From assembly GCF_017654505.1 (NCBI RefSeq), contig NW_024472185.1:124001-188000 (forward strand): 64,000 nt of DNA, written 5' to 3'. Below, one piece after another: positions 51,164 through 61,033 of the stretch. The stretch's first letter is position 1; the number at the start of each line of letters is the position of its first letter. Origin of the DNA: Polyodon spathula (Eukaryota; Chordata; Actinopteri; Acipenseriformes; Polyodontidae). The translations under genes were made by a program, and so were the position numbers. Under the pieces are notes generated by a model, which made no database searches, was not told the DNA's origin, and saw only the letters and a list, made by a program, of their open reading frames with translations.

Positions 51164-54100
51164 TCAACAGATCCGGTCACTGAGTATCATCGCAACACCC
51201 ACTGCTGAATCAACATCCTTCCCGTACACCACAGGAAGTGGGAATGCTTTCTCCACTTCCTGTTTCAGAACCTTGTTTCTGGACAGCGCATTCCCGCTTC
51301 CCATGATCCTCTGCACGCCCGATTCCTGCAGTCTGCGAGGCGGTAGCATGGACAGCAGGTTCTGAACGATGCCGCGGCAGAGCGCCCGGGTCATGTGACC
51401 GAGCGAGACGTTGGCAGCAGAGATGCTGGACGCTGATCCCAGGTGATCGGGGGCGTGTCTTTCACCGAAGATGGTTGGGGATATTAGGAGGTCGGTGCTG
51501 TGCTGATTTAGGGCAGCTTGGATTGACTGGGTGTAAATACTGGAATTGTTGATATCCAAGCCTAAAAACACGGGGAAAAAACAAACAGACACACTTTGTA
51601 GAAATCTAGAATATTAGATATCACAGCAGAACATTGTGTTAGATTGTTTAAGCTTCTGTGCACTCCAGTTTATTTGCATTCCCCAAAGGTCATTTTAGGA
51701 ATAGTTACACAAACCTACGTGTCTATCTGCAAGCTACACAGGCATGCTCCAGTACTGATAGCTGGAGAGTTTTATTTTGCAAATTCAATGCAATATATTG
51801 TTAAATACTTAAAATAAATAGATATATAACCATTTAGGACAACATACCTTTAATATACTGTTATAAAAATGCAGGCTCCAAACGCCTAGCACAGTATGGG
51901 GTCAACTGATCTAAATGATGGGGGATCTAAATAAACTGTTTGATTAATAAAGGTTATGGAGATTAACATCTAACAGTTAATGCTAGACTCTATAGTTTAG
52001 ATCCATCTGTTACAATATAAAAAGCTGCTAAAACTAGTAAGAGCTTAACAATGTCAAAAACAGGTTACCTAATTCTCTTATCCATTCCGTGAGCATCCCA
52101 ACAAACGTTGCCAGCACGTTGCCCCCGTTGAGCGACGCCGCTACCGCCAGGTAACAGCCGTCGAAGTACGGGAAATAAGAGAGAGGGGAGGAGGGGTCAG
52201 GGCTCTGTGGAGGCTGGAAAGCAGGGGGCAGGGCAAAGGCCAACTGGGCAGAGGTGCTGATATTGAGAACTAAGAACAAAACAGCAATGAGATTTTCAAA
52301 TCAGCAGCACTGAAACACACTGACTAGTGAGTGAGTTTAAATGGAGAGTACAGAAACTGAACTGCGGTTTAAATCATATTAAATATTTTCCATGTGTGTC
52401 CGATTTCTTTTTTAATTGCAACATTTATTTCGGTAGCTTCTTGTTAAGAAATACACCAAAGTACTGAAAACTGTAAGGTGTTACCTACACTTGCTAAAAC
52501 CTTGCAAAAATTTAGCAATGTGTCAGGAATCCGTTTTTAGGTGTGAAAAATTAATATTTCACCCTGGCTTACACTACTAAAGTCATGACTATTACATTTC
52601 AAAGGTACCACTGAGGATGACTGACAGACTGATCTCTATGTGAAGACACAGTCTGCCTGGGTGGGGAGCCTTGAACTAAACATCATAATTCAGCATTTAC
52701 TGCCACCTGCTGCTCAATATCTATAAAAAATATGACACAGTTTTTGACATTAGGTTATAGTTTTGGCCAAAACTCCTTCATGTTTTACCCGCGTCAGTCT
52801 TCTCCACCATGCAGGAATAGACTGAACACTGACAATCCCCCAGTGCCACCCCCACTGGTGTGTGTGCCGGGACGCCGTGCCACTCTGAAAAGGTCTCCCC
52901 TGCAATGCTGCCGGACTCCACTACCCTCGGGAGCAGCCACACGGGGAAGCCAGCCTTCCTTAAACTGGAGCACAACAAGACAGCTTTTTACCAGATAACA
53001 GTGCTGCACGGATACTCCATTATAGGGATTCAGCTTTTCAATCAGGCAAGGGGCACTGGTGTCGACTGGGCTCAATTACCATTCCAAGTGGAACAAGTGA
53101 AGAAACTGCTGCTTGGGTTAGTCTTGACTGCTGCTTTTCTGAGACTCTGGAGAACAGCAATCAACACAAACCCAAGCAGCTGAAACCAGCCTTCCTGAAA
53201 CTGGAGCGCGATAATAACAGCTTGGCAGGTTTTTACTAGACAGCAGAGCCGCGCAAAACCGATATTCGGATTTAGCTCTTCAATCAGGGGAAGGAAGTAA
53301 AATGGATATTGTGAAAAAGCGCTCCCTCGTTTACACGTCCTGAAGTTAAAACAATGTGGCAGTGAAAAAGTAATGGAACTTCTTTGAAAGAATCAAGACC
53401 AACGACCTGATTGTCAGCACCTGATTTCTGTATGAGGTCAATCCAAACACTTGAATGATCAGCTGCAGCTCCACTAGAGAAAGACAGGAACCACACCGAA
53501 AACATCTCAACTGCTTCTCAAAGTTTGTGTTATACTCATGTGCTCTTGTAAAGAGGTGTCATCATAGTTATGGCATGTTATCTATTTTTGGAAACCCCCT
53601 GAAACAAGCAGCAGCAAATGTAATGGAATATAAGACACTTACATTTCCTCATTCCATTCGTTAGCTTTTGTGTTGAAGTAACCCCAGCTGGCAGCATTTT
53701 GGACAGACATAACGGGTCTTTCCTGGCCACACAGCATAGTGACCACATAGTCTTGGATGGTCCCTGCTGCAGTAAAGGGGGTCAGAAAATCAGGCCTGCG
53801 TTGAAACGTGAAACACAATTGACAGATTAGTCAAAAGGTACGGGTGTCTTCCTCGCTGCCTTTAAATCACGTTGCACAAAATGAGCTCACACAGCCACAT
53901 CAAAGAGGAATGTCAGATCAGCTTTAATAGTGTGTGAACATGAAGTCAAATTAAAACGATGTGGCACGGAATGAGTAACGGAACGTTTCTGAAAGAATTC
54001 TAGAATGTTGCTCAGAGTTACACAATGCTCTAAAACCAGTCAGATACTCAATATACAGTACAGTGTGAAGGCGGCTGCACCTGTGTTTGAGGTACCAGAA

Positions 54101-55183
54101 AACAGTGGTACAGCCAAAACCAGTGGCCAGACTGAGGTGAGAGTCAGGTAGAGGCAGCGAAGACAGAAACTCTCTGGTGCAGCGGCCATCTTGCCATGTG
54201 ATCAGAGGGCTGACATCTATTGGCTGGAACATGTGACATTCTCCAATGCTCAGCCAATCACAGCCTGAAATACAATTAAACAGGTTGCATTAAAGGAAGC
54301 GAGTCCTTTTGTTTGTTATCAGTACCTAGCATTACTAACGTTTAGATTAGCCTTTACTGTATGTCACAAAGTAAAACCAAAAACATTATTATGATCAAGA
54401 ACACAATCTATTAACTACATCATCTGGCCTGCCATATTCTTTTTAATTCCTTGTGTTTTAATAGTGAATTTTACCTGAGTTAATGACAATAGAGTATTGA
54501 TGCCATTGCAACATCTAGACTCAGAACCCCACCTCTCCTCAATTTCGGATGGCTAATGATTTCAAATCCATTTTTAAAAATGTTTACCTTTTCCTGCTTT
54601 CCAAAACACCACCCCATGCATCTGTCCAGAGACACCTATCCTGACGACTCCTTGGAGCTTGTATTTGGGTAAGGCAGCAATGCATTCACTCAGAGCGTCA
54701 ACTATCTTCCCAGCATCTTGCTCCTTAGCCTAAATTAGCAATTATAAATAAAGACAAGAGAAAGCAGACATTACTGGAAATGTAATATGATGATTACTGA
54801 AAAGTCTAACACTTGTTTTTTTTAATGTCCAACCATCCAGTCTGGCTCATTTTTCACTGTAACAAACACCTACCATTTTCCTGGAATGGCCCATCTGTTC
54901 TCCTTACCACTCCCCATTAAGATGCCTGTGCACATCACAAGGTATAACTGTGGCATATGTCTTTGCACTGCCAGTCCTTCACACACCTGTATTCCAGTGT
55001 CACTGCTGATGCCAGTTCATCATGTACCTGTATTCCAGTGTCACTGCTGATGTCTGCGTTCGTCTGTCTGGTCTGGCTGTCAGTCACTCTGTTGGTTTTG
55101 CTTTCCACTAGCACAGCCTTTACTGAGGTGGTTCCCAGATCGATACCCAGTACATACTGGCCTGACACTGAGCCCTGGGCCAT
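51164..55183 (-). CDS. SHPK: sedoheptulokinase, 469 aa, 7 coding exons
   Basis: Exons on the minus strand: 55028-55183 (exon from 55193), 54588-54729, 54081-54264, 53643-53795, 52789-52964, 52069-52269, 51164-51561. They total 1410 nt, all in phase. Product: FGGY-family kinase that phosphorylates sedoheptulose to sedoheptulose 7-phosphate, feeding the non-oxidative pentose phosphate pathway in the cytosol. The N-terminal ATPase-fold motif GIDLGTTSVK is residues 13-22, GVSGQMHGVVFW is near 83-94, and WQDGRC lies in exon 3. The glycine-rich VALGD and SLNGGNVLATF segments are in exons 5 and 6, and IMGSGNALSRN near the C-terminus binds the nucleotide. Length agrees with human (478). ATG 55183 is preferred because MAQGSVSG lines up with the short human N-terminus and the acceptor CCCCAG (exon edge 55193) excludes the upstream ATG. 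At least one 5' UTR exon lies further upstream. Confidence 0.96.
52950..53295 (-). repeat. diverged tandem duplication covering the SHPK exon 5 acceptor
   Basis: 52950-53052 and 53187-53295 are similar. On the minus strand both contain CTGATTGAA-AGCT, GTAAAAA and GCTCCAGTTT-AGGAAGGCTGG. The intronic copy therefore holds a decoy acceptor followed by the first ~18 bases of exon 5, then diverges to an in-frame stop. Between them a hairpin forms from GCTGCTTGGGTTT and AACCCAAGCAGC. Confidence 0.8.
54985..55052 (-). repeat. 41-bp-spaced duplication of the SHPK exon 1 donor
   Basis: 27 identical bases at 54985-55011 and 55026-55052. Each, on the minus strand, runs into ACTGGAATACAG|GT, giving two tandem donors (exon end 55028 or 54987). 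The proximal one preserves frame into exon 2; the distal one adds 41 nt and shifts it. Confidence 0.9.
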
Positions 55184-55340
55184 TATCTCCTGTCTGGGGA
55201 AACAGACCAATACAAGAAGCACTTTCAAAAAACAGGATTCAGCGCCCACACATTCAGGACACTGAAGTGAATAGGGTTGTGGATAATACTTCCCTGGAAA
55301 GCATGCTTCAGTCGAAAAAGCCTGTCAGCTACACACAATC

Positions 55341-55520
55341 TAGGGATGGAAATAAGACTCCTATTGCATAGCAGTTACACCCATTCAGGGTTTTACTATG
55401 AACTTCATTAGCCCCAGTATATAAGTACAGTTTATAGGTAGAGTAACAAGCTCAGAGGTGTCTTATTAAACAGGGCAAAACCAGGAATGGATCAAACTGC
55501 TATGCAATCAGTGTCTTTTT
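55341..55520. mobile_element. second copy of the 49605 hAT-type MITE
   Basis: Starts TAGGGATGGAAATAAGACTCC with GCATAGCAGTTACACCCATTC. The right side is inverted (GAATGGATCAAACTGCTATGCAAT at about 55486-55509, split across the copy) and decays at its end. No clear target duplication. Confidence 0.75.
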
Positions 55521-56185
55521 TAAAATAGTCATTCTTTCATATAATATGCACAAATTACCCTGATATACAAACAGAACATTATTTTACTGTATTAAAGTTT
55601 AGAATTCACCACTTTGTTGTCTATATAAGATCAAATATTGTGTATTATTATGTGCTGGCCTGTAACTGTCAGTTTAATATGTAGGTATAATACAGAGTCA
55701 AGGATTTGGTCCAAATAAAAGTAAAGTTTTTTTTTTTTTTTTACAGTGTTAATATGTGTTTTGCTTGCTGCAATAGTTGGCACCGTAGTGCTAGACACTG
55801 TCATTGTACGTATTTGAATTCAAATAACCGCGACTAACCTGTATATGGTAGACAAATTCATGGCAAATTTCAATGCAGTGCTTTAAATTAAAACTATATA
55901 CAGTATGCTACATTTGTTCGGGTTTGTTTTGTCCAAAGATATTTTACTGTTAAACGTATAGCCGCGCTATATTCCACAAATTGTTACTAATGATTATGTC
56001 CAATTGTTTAATGTGTAGTATTTTATTCAGGAACGGCCAACATGTCCTTTCTACGAATTTTGATTAACATGGAAAATTATTTAATTTGTGCAATAACACA
56101 GGGTTTCAAGGAAGTTACATTTTCATCAAATGAAAGGGTATAATCATTGCACAAGAGAACAGCACTGCCGCTGAAGCCTCTACAG

Positions 56186-56412
56186 CAGGGCTTCTCAAAC
56201 TCGGTCCTGGGACCCCCTGTGGCTGCTGGTTTTCAATCCAACCAAGCTCTCAATTACTTAACTAGACCCTTAAATGAACTAATAATTTGCTTAATTAAAC
56301 CTTTTTACTTGTTTTCAGCTCTTAAATAGTTGCAGTTCAAGTTACTTATCAAATGTTACAGCTAACTTGAAACATGCAACTGTTTAAGAGCTGAAAACAT
56401 GTAAAAAGTCAG
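56186..56412. mobile_element. hAT-type element fragment with internal hairpin
   Basis: CAGGGCTTCTCAAACTCGG at the left is a hAT-like terminus. CTGCTGGTTTTCAATCCAAC and CTCTCAATTA match the element at 12387. From 56305 to 56412, GTTTTCAGCTCTTAAATAG pairs with an inverted copy (TGTTTAAGAGCTGAAAAC). The right terminus is missing or decayed. Confidence 0.6.
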
Positions 56413-56816
56413 AACCAGTGCGGGATACATTTTAATATAGGCTACTAGTAATCGATTTTGAACTGAAAGAAATAATATATTATGAACTGAATCAGATAGC
56501 TCACACTTAATGACAAAAGACTAATAAAATAAATACAAGTTGTAAAAATTAATATTACGTATTAAAATAAAACTCACATCCTGTAGCTGTGACAGCGGGG
56601 GGGGGGGGGGGGGACAAAGCTTGGCCTGAGGGGCCACCGTATCATGGTCAAAGGTTAGTATTCGAACCCTTTACAAAGCGTTTATTTACACGGAGAAAAA
56701 AGCATCATTTAAAATAAATATGTTTTTAAAGCAAAGAGGTGATTACTAATAATTAAACAAATCCAAAAATATAAAAATAAATATTTTAGCTTCCCGTTCC
56801 CATCATTCAATGCAGC

Positions 56817-57042
56817 ACAAAATGGCCGGATCTTTGTGTTTGGTGCAGAGTTACTGAGCTTCATTTCTACCTTTAGAAACAACGTTATCACTTAAAAAAA
56901 TATATATATATATGCATATTGTTTTAAAAACTACGTAAGCAAGGCGTATGTGTTTTACTAATAGTTACCATGGCAATTTGAAGTGTTTGCGAAGAACGAA
57001 AGAACAGTGGTGGCATTTTATTATTATTTTTTGTTTAAACTG
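56817..57042 (+). promoter_or_regulatory. candidate EMC6 promoter and first exon (RFX X-box)
   Basis: GTTACCATGGCAAT at 56964-56977 is a near-perfect RFX X-box palindrome. A YY1-like CAAAATGGCC lies at about 56818-56827. A donor GTAAGC at 57043 would end a short non-coding first exon that splices to the EMC6 acceptor at 57909-57910. SHPK lies on the other side, so the region could be bidirectional. Inferred from motifs only. Confidence 0.4.
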
Positions 57043-57418
57043 GTAAGCAGTGCACTTAAATTATACTTTTATTTAGAGTGTAGTATAATAATTTGCTCTG
57101 AGCACGGTTTGTTGGTTGTCATAGTTGTCCTCTAATAATTTTTTTTTTTTTTTTTTTATATAACCTACAAATTCAGTTTCAACAGGCCTGATTTTACTGT
57201 CATGACTCTTTTATGAACCAGTTTCATAAATGTTATGTATAAAATAGACAATACGCTAAAACTACATTAGCCATATAATCGTTATGCCGTTACCGTAGTA
57301 TAATGTACCTTCCCGGTTCCATCTGCAGATAATCGTCGTTCAGTTTACGTTTAAAGCGCAGATTGCTATCTTAAATTAAAACAAGCACACTTCTAATGTC
57401 TGTAAGGAGTAGAGAAAC

Positions 57419-57508
57419 CGTACACATTAAAATAATTTCCTACAAAATGTGCACAAGGGCATTGATAGAAGGCCATTGTGAACATTTTGTAGGAAATGTT
57501 AATGTACC
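57419..57508. other. long imperfect hairpin
   Basis: ATTTCCTACAAAATGT-G-CACAA-GGGC pairs with GCC-A-TTGTG-A-ACATTTTGTAGGAAAT around an ~11-base loop. The outer arms GTACACATTAA and TTAATGTAC extend it. Size and shape fit a pri-miRNA or a very small palindromic MITE. Confidence 0.7.
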
Positions 57509-57928
57509 ATATACTTATCGTGTATTGCACGGGTAGATGTTTGCATTTCAGAAAACATCTGTCTACGTCGTTCTAACTTAAATATTTAGAATTCTGTACA
57601 GACCCATCTAATTTAAGCGTACAGATATCTGGTAACCTAGCATACAAATGGTTCCTGCGTTGATTTGTGTTATGTATATTGATTTTTAGACAGAAGACAT
57701 TTCAGTCTCTCTAGACTTCATGTCAGGTAAGCAGAATGCTCTACTTCTAACGTTGCAGTGCAGGAGCTGGCTCATAGAATTAATGGAAGGCATGCCCATT
57801 CACTATAGTTGTGACTGTTCTTGTGGGAAGGTGGGGCGATTTGTAGTTTGTATTGGTTAGTTAATGTTACTGCTTGACCCAAGTTAACGTGTGTCCTTTT
57901 ATTATTACAGAAACAGTCATAGTAAAGC

Positions 57929-58261
57929 ATGGCATCTTTGGTAGCCAAACGTGAAGGACCACAGTTCATCAGCGAGGTGGCTGTCCGGGGGAATGCCGGA
58001 GTGCTGGATTACTGCAGGACCTCTGTATCTGCCTTGTCGGGAGCCACAGCGGGCATTCTTGGTCTGACGGCATTGTACGGCTTTGTCTTCTACTTCCTCG
58101 CTTCGTTCCTCCTGTCCCTCCTCCTCATACTCAAAGCTGGTCGAAAGTGGAACAAGTCTTTCAAATCGAGACGATTGCTGTTCACCGGGGGGCTTGTGGG
58201 AGGCCTCTTCACTTATGTCCTTTTCTGGACTTTCCTTTATGGCATGGTGCACGTGTACTAA
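57929..58261 (+). CDS. EMC6: ER membrane protein complex subunit 6, 110 aa
   Basis: Single coding exon beginning 57911 (acceptor TTATTATTACAG), ATG at 57929, TAA at 58259-58261. The protein is nearly identical to my memory of the vertebrate EMC6 (TMEM93) sequence: same 110-residue length, VAKREGP near the start, the block [20 protein letters not shown], and the terminus YGMVHVY. It has three hydrophobic helices (about 33-52, 54-70, 87-107) separated by the basic loop [14 protein letters not shown]. It is a core subunit of the EMC insertase in the endoplasmic reticulum, which places tail-anchored and multipass proteins in the membrane. At least one 5' UTR exon lies upstream. It is transcribed away from SHPK and toward the 3' end of P2RX5. 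Confidence 0.97.
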   Translation: MASLVAKREGPQFISEVAVRGNAGVLDYCRTSVSALSGATAGILGLTALYGFVFYFLASFLLSLLLILKAGRKWNKSFKSRRLLFTGGLVGGLFTYVLFWTFLYGMVHVY

Positions 58262-58584
58262 TCATACAGCATTCAATACACAGGCTTCACCAAATGTATG
58301 GACAGTTGGTCACGTTAAGTTTGGTATTTTAGTACATTTTTACTGCGTATAATTGCTAGTACATAGTTTATGTTGGGTATTGCTAACTGAAACCAAACTT
58401 GACATGTTTTGTCTCTTTTTTTCCCCCCCCTGTTCTTGTGCATTACATTCAAATGTGAAACTAGTACAGTAATAATTGCCTTCCCAGTTTGAAATGGTTA
58501 GTTTCTAGTTAACATTTATCAAACGGTGTATGATTCGTGATGTCTGAATCAAAATCTGTATGGAAATAAGATTGTTAAAGAAAA

Positions 58585-58590
58585 AATAAA
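58585..58590 (+). terminator. EMC6 poly(A) signal
   Basis: AATAAATAAATG 324 nt past the stop, giving a short 3' UTR. Confidence 0.7.
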
Positions 58591-58605
58591 TAAATGCTTA
58601 TGATC

Positions 58606-61033
58606 TCCATGATGCTTTTTATTTTTAAATATACAAAGTGATTATGTGTGTATAGTTGCTTAAAAAGCTAAATTGATTGAAAAGACATATTACAAACTTG
58701 AAAAAAGTGTGAACGAGCAGAGGACTGTGAATCAAAACTTTAATTGCTTAAATCTGCAACTTTAGCATAGTATTTATTCCAGGGTAATCGCCGGGGTTTG
58801 GGGTCAAGTCCTGTTTTTCACATCCAATTTAATTGACCAACTGTGACTTTAACAATTTAAGTGATTTGTTGCCACTGTGAGAAGCGAATTTCAACAGAAC
58901 ACTGCTGATTGCAATTTTGATCAGTGCTGTGCTGGAATTGAAAAAAGGGAATTGAAAAGTGATTTTAAAAAGGAAGTGGAATTGGGATTGATAACCAGTG
59001 ACTGACCCTGACCCTGTTAATCGACCACACAGTCCTTACTTGCATACAAGCAATAGCACATTATATTTTATCAATGTGTTGATGAGTGATAAGAATGCAA
59101 TGGTTGGTAGTAGAAGACTGGTTACTTAAATATGGAAATGCAATAACTGCTTTAAAAGAATGTAATTGGTGTATATCCTGGAGTAAAACTGATTAGATTG
59201 AAACTGTTTTGATTCTAGATGGGTATAGAATTCCATTCAAAAACTGGTTTGCATTTTAGACACACACACACCAAAAAGTTCAAATGTACTTTTTGGGTAT
59301 TCAGTACTGCCAGACACCACAGCAACTGAGGTATTTAATTTTATGATGTAAAACCAGGCATCCATGAAATGAACAATGAACATTATCAACTCAAAACAAC
59401 AGTAAGCACATGACAAATATAGTTATAAAGGTGAATACAAAATACAACAAACAGTTGCGAGTCTTAAAAAACACCTAGGTAGAAAACAAATTTGTGTCAC
59501 AGTTATAATAAAATTTTTATAAAGCAATCAGCCTGATTGCATTTTGGTATTTGTTGCATTCTGCTAGAATAGCAAGACAAAGGTTATCATACAACCTATA
59601 GTTGATTATTAATACAAAACCATTGCTTTGAAAGCCCCCTATCAATCAACATAAAAAAGCTAGCCCGCAACAACTGTATAATACAAGCATCTCTTTCAGT
59701 ACCTGCTGAATACAGCAGCAAAGACAACTATTCACATTCTGTGTTGAATCTGCCGTCTCCGGGGGCCGGTTTGTCAAAACTTGTAATCTGGATAACGGTT
59801 ATCCAGATTTTGTAATCCTATATTTTGTGATAGAGATTACTTTTATCTGGATCGTTTTGATCTGGTTTTTCAGTAAATGTCACTGCTGGATTACATTTAT
59901 CCAGATTACAAGGGGACTTTAAGAAATGTATGATCATTTCAAAACCTTGCCTTTTCATCAACCTAATTTAGTTGTTTTGAAACACCCTGCTTTTAAGAAG
60001 TCTAAATAAGGTCATTAGTTTTTCTTATTTGCTACATGATGTGCATATGATATACAGTACCAAACAGCACAAGCATCTTAAATCTGTATACTTTAAATGG
60101 CACAAAGCTACCATATACTGTAGTATAGCCTGAACGTGTTTGGAAAAATTAATAAAAAAGGTAGAATGACTTTTTTTTTTTTTAGCAGCTACTAATTTCT
60201 GACTAGTGGCAAGATTGGCAAGATATTTGCATCAAATTAATTCAGATCAATTAGTGCATGCATTTACTTGCAAAAACATAGAGTGCGGTTTACATTTTTC
60301 TTCATAGTATGTTGAGTTAAAATAATTAGTACAGCACCCCGGGAGTCCCATTTGGTTACGCGTTCATAGTATGTTTTCAGTAGTATTTTATTTTACTAGT
60401 TTTGAAGGTGGCTGTTCTGTCCAGTTTCGCAGTAGCTTGGAACAGATAACAGCAAACCCAAATCGTTATCTTCTCATAGCACCTTTCATCTGGTTACAAA
60501 TCAAAGATCTTGCAGCCTGATATGCAGAGCTCCCTCCATTTACAGACTGCCGCTTTGCTGATCATCACCAGGGTCTGGTCAGCTTTCTTTTATATACGGT
60601 TTAGCAGTCTGCATTGCACGCTTGTTGAGTTCTTCTAAGCTTCTGATGTTAATTTTTGGGTTTCTGTGATCTGTTTTCCATCCCCTTTTCCAGTTCCACT
60701 TGTCTTAATCTTCCTGTGGGCATGAGGTCAGACAAATCGTAAGATTAAAGATTGTGGGGTCTAATCGTTTTGATCAAAAATATAAGAACTTAAAATGATA
60801 CTTTATGATGCAGGTATGTAATAGGTATATTTCTATATTAATATCCAGAAAGAAAGTACTTTTTTTTTTTTAACTATCTGATGTTTAGCTTATTTTTGTC
60901 CACATATTGATTGTATCAGATATCTCTGGTCAGTTATCCAATACGAAGTTATGCAAGAGGGAGGTTGGTGTCTGTAATAAGTAAATTTGTTATCATTTAT
61001 TTCTACTTCGGTAAGGCATATTCATGTACAATA
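58606..61033. other. convergent region between EMC6 and P2RX5
   Basis: No gene seen. It contains GGAATTG-rich degenerate repeat sequence (about 58780-59025) and a small palindromic element (59779-59912). A minus-strand AATAAA at 60996-61001 lies very close to the P2RX5 stop. Confidence 0.55.
59779..59912. mobile_element. small palindromic element
   Basis: ACTTGTAATCTGGATAA on the left is inverted as TTATCCAGATTACAAG at 59897-59912. Inside the left end, AATCTGGATAAC and GTTATCCAGATT (59785-59809) form a 12-bp perfect hairpin with a one-base centre. Family unknown. Confidence 0.65.

Larger units (their letters stand above)
55194..57910. other. region between SHPK and EMC6 (head-to-head)
   Basis: Holds an MITE copy (55341-55520), an hAT/hairpin element (56186-56412), a 17-base G run (56597-56613), the likely promoter with an RFX X-box, and a 90-bp hairpin (57419-57508). 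The SHPK and EMC6 5' UTR exons must lie here. No coding exon for CTNS or TAX1BP3 was seen. Confidence 0.6.

Noticed and set aside
52732..53183. Plus-strand frames of 88-107 codons
   Set aside because: Antisense to SHPK exon 5 and its duplicated intron copy.
55184..55249. SHPK N-terminal extension starting MGAESCFLK
   Set aside because: Contains the splice acceptor TTTCCCCAG; upstream codons are intronic.
57917..58252. 111-codon minus-strand frame
   Set aside because: Exact antisense shadow of EMC6.
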